Of a stretch of DNA of 64,000 bases, positions 9,113 to 17,900 are shown one piece after another. The stretch lies in assembly GCA_964230215.1 (NCBI GenBank), contig CAXRGQ010000006.1, positions 613,522-677,521 on the forward strand, written 5' to 3'. Every line of letters begins with the position of its first letter. Position 1 is the stretch's first letter. Source of the stretch: JAUILH01 sp964230215. GTDB taxonomy: Bacteria; Bacteroidota; Bacteroidia; Flavobacteriales_D; JAUILH01. The notes beneath the pieces are model-generated. The model made no database searches. It had not been told where the DNA came from and worked only from the letters and a program-made list of their open reading frames with translations. A program made the translations under genes and the position numbers.

Positions 9113-10522
9113 TTACAATGTTGATGGACATACATATGCACTTCTTGGTACATCTGTATTCTTGATTGCACCAAAACCACCTTTTACGTCCACTATATTA
9201 TGAATCCCTCGAGATTTCAAAATGGATGCTGCAATAACCGAACGGTATCCACCAGCACAATGAACGTAAGAAGTATCATCTCCACTAAATTCAGCTAAAT
9301 GCTTATTTATCTCATCTAAGGGTGCATTTTCGGCATCAATAACGTGTTCCGAAAGGTATTCAGATTCTTTTCTTACATCCATTACCTTAACTGCTTCATT
9401 CTTTCGTATCTCTGCAAATTCTTCAGCAGTAATGGAGGCAATAGTATCCACTTCCATTCCTGCATTTTTCCATGCATCAAAGCCTCCTTCAAGATATCCA
9501 ATAACATTATCAAATCCGACACGAGACAGGCGCGTAATCGTTTCTTCCAATCTTCCTTCTGGTGTAATTAGAAGAATCGGTTGTTCTACGTCTTTAATCA
9601 TGGCGCCTACCCATGGTGCAAATCCACCGTCAATTCCAATAAATATAGATCTAGGTACATGTCCTTGAACAAAATCATTCTGATGACGCACATCCAAAAC
9701 CACTGCTCCTGTTTCATTCGCAGCCGCTTCAAAAGCTTTAGGGTCCAACGCATTGTCACCTTTCTTTAAGACATCATCAATGCTTTCGTATCCTTCCTTA
9801 TTCAGCTTAACATTTAACGGGAAATAGGCAGGCGGAGGCAACAGACCATCTGTCACTTCTTTTATAAACTCTTCTTTGGTCATATCTGCCCTAAGCGCAT
9901 AATTGTTCTTTTTTTGATCGCCTATGCTACCTACAGTTTCCTTACTCATGTTTTTACCGCAAGCCGAACCTGCCCCGTGTCCTGGATACACTATCGTTTC
10001 GTCTGGAAGTGTCATGATTTTAGTTCTAAGACTATCGTATAAAGTTCCAGCCAATTCCTCCTGTGTCATGCTGGCTGCTTTTTGAGCTAAATCTGGTCGT
10101 CCAACATCACCTAAAAACAGTGTGTCCCCGCTGAAGATAGCATGCTCTTTACCATTCTCATCTAACAATAGATAAGTGGTACTTTCCATTGTATGACCTG
10201 GCGTGTGTAGCACTCTAATCTTAATATTTCCAATGCTAAATTCCTGATTATCCTCTGCGATTATGCAGTCGAATTTTGGGTTTGCGTTAGGCCCATAAAT
10301 AATAGGAGCTCCAGTCTTTTCCGACAGCGTAACATGTCCTGACACAAAATCAGCATGGAAATGTGTTTCAAATATGTATTTAATTTTTGCTCCATTGTCA
10401 TTCGCCATATCAATATATGACTGTACTTCTCGCAGAGGATCTATGACCGCTGCCTCACCATTTGATTCAATGTAATACGCTCCTTGCGCAAGACATCCTG
10501 TATATATTTGTTCTATTTTCAT
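9113..10522 (-). CDS. MBL-fold hydrolase fused to two rhodanese domains
   Basis: 469 residues. The metallo-beta-lactamase domain (about 1-250) has the metal motif THFHADFVSGH at 53-63 and further ligands in HTPGHT and YPGHGAG, as in ETHE1-type persulfide dioxygenases. Two rhodanese domains follow. The first (about 260-355) has TPEG where the catalytic loop should be and no Cys, so it is probably inactive. The second (about 370-460) has YVHCAGGYRS with Cys. Proteins of this layout act in cytoplasmic persulfide or thiosulfate metabolism. It follows the TauE/SafE gene by 60 bases, most likely in one operon. Confidence 0.88.
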   Translation of the reverse strand: MKIEQIYTGCLAQGAYYIESNGEAAVIDPLREVQSYIDMANDNGAKIKYIFETHFHADFVSGHVTLSEKTGAPIIYGPNANPKFDCIIAEDNQEFSIGNIKIRVLHTPGHTMESTTYLLLDENGKEHAIFSGDTLFLGDVGRPDLAQKAASMTQEELAGTLYDSLRTKIMTLPDETIVYPGHGAGSACGKNMSKETVGSIGDQKKNNYALRADMTKEEFIKEVTDGLLPPPAYFPLNVKLNKEGYESIDDVLKKGDNALDPKAFEAAANETGAVVLDVRHQNDFVQGHVPRSIFIGIDGGFAPWVGAMIKDVEQPILLITPEGRLEETITRLSRVGFDNVIGYLEGGFDAWKNAGMEVDTIASITAEEFAEIRKNEAVKVMDVRKESEYLSEHVIDAENAPLDEINKHLAEFSGDDTSYVHCAGGYRSVIAASILKSRGIHNIVDVKGGFGAIKNTDVPRSAYVCPSTL

Positions 10523-10582
10523 AATTTCTAATTGCTAAATTACTAATTGCTATGCTTAATAAATAACCGTAATGTCATCCTT

Positions 10583-11374
10583 TTATAGTATCTCTTTTAA
10601 TACAATGTAAACGCCCATAAGAAGGACAAACCAACCGAAACCTTTTTTCAGTTTTTTACCGTCAATAAATTTGTTTAAGTATATCCCTACAAAGATACCC
10701 ACAATTGATATCGCGGTGAAACTCAATAGAAATGTCCAATCAATATCAAAGTTTTGTACATCACCTATAAACCCTATCAAGGATTTAATTGCAATAATCA
10801 TGAGTGAGGTGGCTACAGCTATTTTCATTGGCAGTTTAGCCAACAAAACAAGTGCAGGAATAATTAAGAATCCTCCGCCTGCGCCTACAATACCAGTTAA
10901 CAATCCAACTACCAATCCTTCCAAAATTATCATTGGATAGTTGTATTTCACTTCTGTAGGTGTATCTTCCTCATCATCTCTGCCTTTGATCATAAAATAG
11001 GCCGCAATCACCATAATAATGGCGAAGAATATCATGATACCAATGCTCTTTGTAATCTCGAATCCTGCGATATTTAGTATGTGGTCAGGAATTGCGGGAA
11101 CTAAGTATTTCCGAGTTAAAAAGACCGCTGTAAATGCTGGAATTGAGAAAATAATTCCCGTTTTAAAGTCAACCATGCCTTTCTGAGCATTCCGAATAGC
11201 ACCTACCAGTGCTGCAGAACCAACCACAAAAAGAGAATAGGCCGTTGCCAAAACAGGTTCTATACCAAGGATATAAACAAAAATTGGAACAGTTAAAATT
11301 GATCCACCTCCACCAATCAATCCAAGTACTACCCCGATTAATCCTGCGCCTATAAATCCGAAAACTTCAACCAT
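10583..11374 (-). CDS. TSUP-family exporter (TauE/SafE)
   Basis: 263 residues, almost entirely hydrophobic, with about eight membrane segments. The two related halves carry the TSUP repeat motif: GLIGGGGSILTVP near the N-terminus and GIVGAGGGFLIIPALVLL in the second half. TSUP proteins move sulfite, sulfonates or related anions across the inner membrane. Directly upstream of the MBL-rhodanese gene, it probably exports sulfite formed by persulfide oxidation. It is the first gene of the unit; a near-match to the shared operator lies 62 bases upstream. Confidence 0.87.
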   Translation of the reverse strand: MVEVFGFIGAGLIGVVLGLIGGGGSILTVPIFVYILGIEPVLATAYSLFVVGSAALVGAIRNAQKGMVDFKTGIIFSIPAFTAVFLTRKYLVPAIPDHILNIAGFEITKSIGIMIFFAIIMVIAAYFMIKGRDDEEDTPTEVKYNYPMIILEGLVVGLLTGIVGAGGGFLIIPALVLLAKLPMKIAVATSLMIIAIKSLIGFIGDVQNFDIDWTFLLSFTAISIVGIFVGIYLNKFIDGKKLKKGFGWFVLLMGVYIVLKEIL

Positions 11375-11399
11375 TCGATCAATTATTTGTTTGTGGCAA

Positions 11400-11443
11400 C
11401 AAAGATGATGTAGAAAATAAACATAGTCAGCAACAAATGTTAC
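11400..11443 (-). promoter_or_regulatory. TauE/SafE promoter with GTAACnnnnGTTAC-like operator
   Basis: On the minus strand CATCTTTG (11407-11400) is a one-mismatch -7 box. GTAACATTTGTTGC (11443-11430) matches nine of the ten fixed positions of the palindrome seen at the two neighbouring promoters. Its centre is 36.5 bases from the last base of the -7 box, exactly as at the porin promoter. Weaker alone; the conserved spacing is the support. Confidence 0.42.
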
Positions 11444-11505
11444 ATTGCCCCGAGCACAACAGGTAAAAATAAGATAGATTTCGCCATTAACAAGCGATTA
11501 GAAGC

Positions 11506-12837
11506 CTAGCGTCTTGGCTTTTTCCGTCTATTCTTGGATTGATTGCCTCCCGAGCCTCCAGATTTGTTTGCAGATGGTCCTTTTTGATTTCTACCCGCGT
11601 TAGATCCTTCTTTTTTTCGTCGCTTCTCGAAAAATGCCTGACGTTTCTTGTTCTTCTCTTTCTCTTCTTGCTTCTTCTCCTCCTTTGTTAGAGGTTTATC
11701 GGTTTGCGGAAAAGGATTGTCTTCAATGCGAGAAATCTTTTGTTTGATCAGTTTTTCGATATCCTTTATGTACGCCATTTCCTCTACATCTGCGATGGAG
11801 ATTGAATAACCATCTTCTCCTGCTCTACCGCAACGTCCAATTCGGTGAACATAGGTTTCGGGTTCATTCGGAATATCATAATTTACAACGTACTGGAGCT
11901 TGTCTATATCAATGCCTCTAGCCGCAATGTCCGTCGCCACCATGGTTCTTATTTTCCCCATCTTAAATGCGCTTAATGCATTTTGACGTTGATTTTGAGA
12001 TTTATTGCCATGGATAGCCGCACTTTTGACGTTCTTCTTAAGCAGCTTTCGCACTAACTTATCTGCGCCATGTTTTGTTCTGGAGAATATCAAAACCTGA
12101 TCTAGAGCAGGATTGTCCAGTATGTGCATCAACAAATCGAACTTGCTTGCTTTATTTGTTGTATAAAGGTGCTGTTGAATGGTTTCTGCCGTAGATGAAA
12201 CGGCCGCAACCTCAACTTTTACAGGATTGTACAGAATTTGCTCTGACAACTCAACAATCGCATTTGGCATAGTGGCCGAAAAGAACAATGATTGTCTTTT
12301 GCTCGGTAGTTTGTTCAACAGCTTTCTGATATCATGAATAAAGCCCATATCCAGCATTCTATCTGCTTCATCTAACACAAAATATTCAACATCTTTTAAA
12401 CTGATATAGCCTTGTGACATTAAATCTAACAACCTTCCTGGTGTTGCAATTAAAGCATCAACCCCCGCTTGTAATCTACTGGTTTGTGAATGTTGTTTTA
12501 CTCCTCCAAAAATCACTGCATTTCTAATGCCTGTATGTCTTCCGTAGGCCGAAAAACTTTCGCCAATTTGAATGGCTAACTCTCTTGTTGGCGTTACAAT
12601 TAGAGCTCTTACTTTACGTCTACCCTTCTTGCCCTGCTGGCTATTATATAGGTGCTGAATAATGGGAATTGAGAAGGCTGCTGTTTTACCCGTCCCTGTT
12701 TGCGCACAGCCCAGCAGGTCTTCGCCGCCAAGTACTAATGGAATAGATTGTGCTTGAATGGGGGTAGGCTCTGTGTAACCTTCTTCTTTAACCGCCTTAA
12801 GTATAGGCTGGATTAGTTTTAAATCTTCAAATGTCAT
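11506..12837 (-). CDS. rhlE: DEAD-box RNA helicase, RhlE type
   Basis: 443 residues with all DEAD-box motifs in order: Q motif (GYTEPTPIQAQS), I AQTGTGKT, Ia PTRELA, Ib TPGR, II DEAD, III SAT, IV LIFSRT, V ATDIAARGID and VI HRIGRCGR. The C-terminal ~70 residues are a disordered basic tail rich in Lys, Arg, Gly and Ser that probably binds RNA. RhlE-type enzymes remodel RNA during ribosome assembly and decay in the cytoplasm. Monocistronic; its 5' side faces a repeat-filled gap. Confidence 0.93.
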   Translation of the reverse strand: MTFEDLKLIQPILKAVKEEGYTEPTPIQAQSIPLVLGGEDLLGCAQTGTGKTAAFSIPIIQHLYNSQQGKKGRRKVRALIVTPTRELAIQIGESFSAYGRHTGIRNAVIFGGVKQHSQTSRLQAGVDALIATPGRLLDLMSQGYISLKDVEYFVLDEADRMLDMGFIHDIRKLLNKLPSKRQSLFFSATMPNAIVELSEQILYNPVKVEVAAVSSTAETIQQHLYTTNKASKFDLLMHILDNPALDQVLIFSRTKHGADKLVRKLLKKNVKSAAIHGNKSQNQRQNALSAFKMGKIRTMVATDIAARGIDIDKLQYVVNYDIPNEPETYVHRIGRCGRAGEDGYSISIADVEEMAYIKDIEKLIKQKISRIEDNPFPQTDKPLTKEEKKQEEKEKNKKRQAFFEKRRKKEGSNAGRNQKGPSANKSGGSGGNQSKNRRKKPRR

Positions 12838-12929
12838 TCGCTATGTTGCGTGATTGGTTTTTGCATCCTATTTATCGGAATGCCTTATTAAGAGCGTGCA
12901 AGGTACGAAAATGATGATGAATGAAGATT

Positions 12930-13223
12930 TTTAATTTGAAATTTGATATTCGAGATTTGAAATTGGGGTTGGGGATTGGGTTTTAGGGGAATTTGAAATT
13001 CGAGATTTGAAATTTGAAATTCGAAACTGGCGTTGGGGATTGGTTTTTGGGTGAACGAAATTTATGATTGATTATTTATGATTGATGAAATCAAATCGAC
13101 AATAATACCGTTAGACCACCAGTCAACCTAATGATTCGAGATTTGAGATATGAAATTCGAGATTCGAAACTGGCGTTGGGGATTGGGTTTTTGCTTGGCG
13201 AAATTGAGGATTTATAATTTATA
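12930..13223. repeat. Intergenic low-complexity repeat, family R1 (copy A)
   Basis: Part of the 586-base gap 12838-13423, in which I see no gene. It is built of units containing GATTCGAGATTTGAAATT, GGCGTTGGGGATTGG, a GCGAAATTGA-like string, GATTGATTATTTATGATTG and AGTCAACCTAATGATTCGAG. About two imperfect tandem units are present. The same unit order recurs at 30350-30588 and 32495-32667. The sequence is noncoding in all frames, AT-rich and of unknown role. Confidence 0.7.
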
Positions 13224-13339
13224 ATTATTTCCCCACGATTATTTTGGGTGCAATCACATTCTCCCAACCGTTACCGCGAGCGAAGGAAACGTTGGTTGAA
13301 TATTGCACACATATTAGCTACCGCTCGTGGATGTTGGGG
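13224..13339. repeat. REP-like module R2, copy A
   Basis: A 116-base module that aligns without gaps to 30589-30704 at about 102 of 116 positions. It contains inverted arms CCGCGAGCG (13274-13282) and CGCTCGTGG (13322-13330), able to pair with one G-T wobble. The same arms in opposite orientation occur beside the RAYT gene (33926-33953). I infer a REP-like element moved by such a transposase. Confidence 0.65.
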
Positions 13340-13398
13340 TTGATGGAATTGATTATTTATAATTTATAATCACTTAACGACATTAAGCACGCTATGAA

Positions 13399-13431
13399 AC
13401 TAGTCAACCAACATACTAGTCAACTAATCAA
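13399..13431. repeat. TAGTCAAC repeat R3, copy A
   Basis: Two copies of ACTAGTCAAC separated by CAACAT and followed by TAATCAA. The same string with small changes occurs at 32630-32667. The stop codon of the minus-strand PorP/SprF gene (TAG at 13426-13424) lies inside this repeat. Confidence 0.55.
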
Positions 13432-14383
13432 ACAATGGACATTCTAGCATCTTGTGTTTCTTAGAGTTATTGCAACTGATGCTTTTTTTGATAAAACATT
13501 CATATGTTCCCATTGAGCGGACCAATAACTTATTGGTGGGTACTTCTGCTGTTACGCCAAACCTCACATTACCCTTAATTAGGGACATACTGAGAGCGGC
13601 CGATCGGTTTATTCTAATCCACATACCCATAGCCGCCTGTTTGTAGCTTACAGTTGATCCCGCTGTTAGGACATGACTTGCACCTTGAATATCAAGAGAA
13701 ACTTGAGGTAAAAACTCAAGTCGATTACCACTTACATAGCCATGAACCACAACACCGCCATGAAAATTATAATGCCTGGGCAGATGAGACTCAATTGATC
13801 CGGGAATTAATGATTGAATCGGTTTACTTAAATTCATACATGCAACACCCAAAAAGAATTGCTTTGAGATAAATGCCACACCAGAATTAAAGTTCATAAA
13901 GGTTTGTACCTCTCCAAATGTTTGGTTTGTAGCGTAAACCACTCCTCTTCTAGCGTCTATCATATCGCCAAAGGTTAATTTCGACCAATTAACAGAGATC
14001 TGTCCAAAGCCTGCTTGTAACCCAAATAACAGTTCGCTATGTATGCCTGTTTTCACTGATTTTGCATAAGCCCCATAGGCAATACTTGTGCGATAATTAC
14101 CCGATCCTGCAAGGTCATTCACTATCCCAAATCCATATCCTTTATTTCCCCTCTTGGCTTTAAACTCTGCCACGGCTATGGTTGTGTTATATCCATTGCT
14201 AATTCCAGCCCATTGAACTCTATTAAACAAGGTGAAACGTTTGCATGTATTGTAAGAAATAAATGCAGGATTCATCATAGATGCACTTGTGAAATCGCCT
14301 CCATATAGCGCGTCTTGAGCACGCGTAGTATAGCTGCCTAATGCTATAAGCACGCATATCTTGATTCTAAATATTACGCTCAT
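13424..14383 (-). CDS. PorP/SprF-family type IX secretion membrane protein
   Basis: 319 residues with a signal peptide (about 1-22, ending TRAQ). The front DALYGGDFTSASMMNPAFISYN is the usual PorP/SprF opening (a QDP.yS.y..n....NPA pattern), and the rest is a beta-barrel. Such proteins help secrete or attach cargo carrying a type B (gliding-motility-associated) sorting domain, and they are typically encoded right after that cargo. Here the gene starts two bases after a small gene with such a domain. The last residues (about 30 beyond the barrel, Lys/Cys-rich) are unusual. The stop lies in an intergenic repeat. Confidence 0.85.
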   Translation of the reverse strand: MSVIFRIKICVLIALGSYTTRAQDALYGGDFTSASMMNPAFISYNTCKRFTLFNRVQWAGISNGYNTTIAVAEFKAKRGNKGYGFGIVNDLAGSGNYRTSIAYGAYAKSVKTGIHSELLFGLQAGFGQISVNWSKLTFGDMIDARRGVVYATNQTFGEVQTFMNFNSGVAFISKQFFLGVACMNLSKPIQSLIPGSIESHLPRHYNFHGGVVVHGYVSGNRLEFLPQVSLDIQGASHVLTAGSTVSYKQAAMGMWIRINRSAALSMSLIKGNVRFGVTAEVPTNKLLVRSMGTYECFIKKSISCNNSKKHKMLECPLFD

Positions 14384-14385
14384 AT

Positions 14386-14817
14386 CTAATAAATTACACT
14401 AAGTGAACCCGTAAAAATCTCAGCTTTAGGTTTGTCTCCTGCCTTCGCTGAAATATGATAGGTATAGACACCCTGCATAACTGCTTTTCCGCGATATGTT
14501 CCATCCCATCTAAACGCTGGATCATTCGACATAAAAATCAACTCCCCCCACCTATTGTATATCCTAACCTCACACTGGTCTATTCCCACACCCTTAATAA
14601 AAAACTCATCGTTAACATTGTCTCCATCAGGCGTAAATGCATCAGGAATATATAGGCTAATGTCATGTTTTACATTTACTGTGTTTGAAACACTAGTAAT
14701 AGATTCATCTACATTATTATATGCAATGAGTCGGTATTTTTGGATGCTACCGCTCATATTTTGTGCGTAAGTAAATAGAATCATTACGGATAAAAGAAGT
14801 GTAAGTGAGCTTTTCAT
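14386..14817 (-). CDS. Signal peptide + half FN3 + type B T9SS sorting domain
   Basis: 143 residues. The signal peptide (MKSSLTLLLSVMILFTYAQ) is followed after a few residues by QKYRLIAYNNVDESITS and SNTVNVK, which read like the last two strands of a fibronectin-type III domain. A complete CHU_C/gliding-motility C-terminal domain follows: YIPDAFTPDGDNVNDEF, IYNRWGELIF, WDGTYRGK, GVYTYHI. The ATG at 14817 is chosen over a GTG 33 bases upstream because the signal peptide starts there. It lies in the same frame as the large PKD gene upstream, separated by 147 bases with stops in every frame, and seems to hold the C-terminus that protein lacks. It may be a real trans-acting piece or debris of one broken gene. 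Confidence 0.75.
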   Translation of the reverse strand: MKSSLTLLLSVMILFTYAQNMSGSIQKYRLIAYNNVDESITSVSNTVNVKHDISLYIPDAFTPDGDNVNDEFFIKGVGIDQCEVRIYNRWGELIFMSNDPAFRWDGTYRGKAVMQGVYTYHISAKAGDKPKAEIFTGSLSVIY

Positions 14818-14964
14818 TTTTCTAAATTGTATACTCAATATTAAGCACACATATTACTACTCACCACCACCAATTTCCATAGGTGTAGCTAGTGTTACCG
14901 TACGTTAATGTGAGAATAATCTACTTTGGGAAAATGCCTGAAAAGAGCACTTTTTACATCTGCG

Positions 14965-17900
14965 TTATCGTAAAATTTTTGTGGTGCCTGGATTTAAAGT
15001 TTCCACAGTTTCCCATGTACCATCATTGCGCAGATATTGAAGTTCATATCGATTAACACCCTCCTCCCAATGCAAGTAAGGATTCCATCTAAACCTATCC
15101 ATTCCCTCCACTTTATCATGCTCTAGCAGAATTGAATTACTATGCGAAATTCCTCCTCGATTATGGCATCTTTGGATGGTTTCCAATTTATATTCATATT
15201 GGGCGTTAAACACATCAAGGTTATAATCTGAAAACGACATTTTGTAAGGTGGAAGCACCGCAATTTCACTCCACCCCACAGAATCGCGTCTATACAGGAT
15301 ATAGGCTGTGAACTTATTGATGTCATTCTGATTTTCCAGTGACCATTCGGTATATACAAACTCATCATTAACTACCGTTGACCTAATAATTTGAGGTGAT
15401 TTAGGCGCAATTGAATCAAGAACTGTAAAAGCGCTGCCCGATAGATTTGTTTGGCAACCATTATCATCTGTAATTGTTGCTGATAAGGCCCATTCACCAT
15501 CACCGGGCAGTACAAGCGAGGATGAGACAATAATGTCCCCGCCATCCATTGACGTAAACATCCAGGACACTTGGCAGTTTGTATCTGCTAATCCCAAATA
15601 CGCAATACTGCTATCTCCAAAACAATAGATATCATTGAAAACCTCAAGATATGCAGTAGGTTTGGCGATAACTTCAATTGATAAGGTATCTGTATCCATA
15701 CAAATGCCATTATCAATAGTATGAATTAAGATGTGTGTGCCAAGATTCGTTGAGACATTAATAGAATCGCTTACTACCACACCATTTAAAGTCCATGTCT
15801 CAAACTGACTAGTGGATCCAATCGCAATAGATCCGTGGTTTTCACATATGATTGAATCTACGATAATGTTAGCGTCAGGCATTGGTAAAATCTCTACAAG
15901 TACCGAATCTGAGCTAGGGCAAACACCTCCAATATTATAGTAGAACGGGTGAATTCCTGACGGTACATGCGCAAGGTTTGCAATACCACTTGAGCTATCT
16001 GAAACGCCGATACCCGACCATACACCTCCGGATGACACTGAAGATAATATCAATATAGAGTCTGACTCACACACCATGGATGGTGCAATGATACTAGCAT
16101 CTATAGGTGAATACACATGGTAAGTCAATTCATAGTAGTCGTTACACGCACCATTTCCTACCGTGTGGCCAACAACATGCACGCCAGTATCTATGTTAAT
16201 CCATGAGAAGTTTTGAATAGATGTGCCGTCTAATGTCCACATTTCACTTAAATAATTCGATTGTATTGAATCAATGACTAAACTGTCTCCTATACAGAAA
16301 ATAGTGTGATTAATTGTAAATAAAGCATTAGGTCTTGCTACAATGTTTATCAGACTATCAAATACCATTGATGATGTGCATCCCATACTATCGGCCACTG
16401 ATAGCACAATTTGGTAATAACCCGTGTCAGAATAAATATGGTTTGGTGACATTAGTGTACTTGATGATCCATCTCCAAAATGCCATAAATAAGAGCTTGA
16501 ACTCTGACTTTGATTTATGACGTCTAAGGTATCACCAACACAAAGAATAGATTGATTAACTGAAAAATCAGCTATTGGATTATACACATTCACGCTGTTT
16601 TGAATATATGCTGTATCGCTGCACCCATTGACATCAGACACTATTAAACTAACATTGTAAGCTCCGCCTGTATTATATGTATGGCTCGGATTTTCAATTA
16701 ATGAAGATGAACCATCACCAAAATCCCATTCAAAAAAATCTCCCATTGAACCACTGGAGATGAAACTTGCCTGTATGGGTGCACAACCCGCATTATAGTT
16801 GATACTAGCGCTTGCCAATGTTTCGTTGACGGTTATTTGATTATCAAGAGACATGGTATCCAAACATCCATCTATCATAATAATTGACACATTTGGATCA
16901 TATCCACCTGCGCTAGTATATATATGACTGGCATTTACATTTTGTGAATAATTACCATCACCAAAAGACCACACAGCAGATTGCACGGTGCTAGGTAAGG
17001 TAAAATTCACGCCCAAAGGTGCACAACCAGCAGACTGAGACGCCTGAGCGTTAATGTTCCATGTGTTAAACCAGCCATTAGACGTGCTATCTACACATCC
17101 ATATGCATCTGTTACAAATAGTTTTGCTGTTTGAGTGGGGCTGTTGCTATAGGTGTGGTTGACATTACTTGTACCCTGGCTGTAATTTCCGTCACCAAAC
17201 CTCCAATACCAATCTACTGCACTAGGAGTAGTTGCATTAAAACTTACGGTCATTGGGTAGCACTTTTTATCCTGAATTACGTTCATTGAAGCATTGATTT
17301 CATGCACCCAAACAGTATCAACAGTCACACTCTCACAACCCTCAAAAAAAGTAAGAAGCTCTATTGCATATGTGTTTGCATTCGGAGAATTAATCGCGAT
17401 ACTAGGTAAATTACCTTGAATCAAACCGTTAACATACCATGTGCTAGTCCCCAAAACTGAGGAATAACTAAGAGTTGCAGTGTCTGAAGGACAGAGATGA
17501 TAGTCGGATACAAGAATATCGTTAGCTACACCCCTTACAACAATGCTATCATACACATACGTTTCAGTGCAATTATTGGAATCTGTTGTAGTAATCGTTA
17601 AGGAATACACACCGGGAGTACTGAATGATCTCTGCACTACATCTCCATTAAGAATAATTCCATCCGAGAATTCCCATGAAACATTGTTAGGGGTAAATGC
17701 CTCAAATGTCATTATCTCCTGAACGCAAGCACTATTATCTACACTAAACAGTTCTTCCAGCACATTATTATTGAGATTAAATTGAGCAAAATCAGCGCAC
17801 CCAATCGAATTAAAGGCAGTTACATTTACGCTCTCTGAATAGTACTGATTTGAAATAGTTATTGAAATACTATCACCGATAAGTTGCAGCCCTTGATTAA

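Noticed and set aside
12930..13340. CRISPR array or minisatellite
   Set aside because: Repeats are imperfect, vary in spacing and lack uniform repeat-spacer units; there are no cas genes.
14818..14964. Continuous coding between the PKD protein and the sorting-domain gene
   Set aside because: I read the minus strand here: the in-frame reading has several stops, and the +1 frame that extends the FN3 also ends at a stop, so no single slip joins them.
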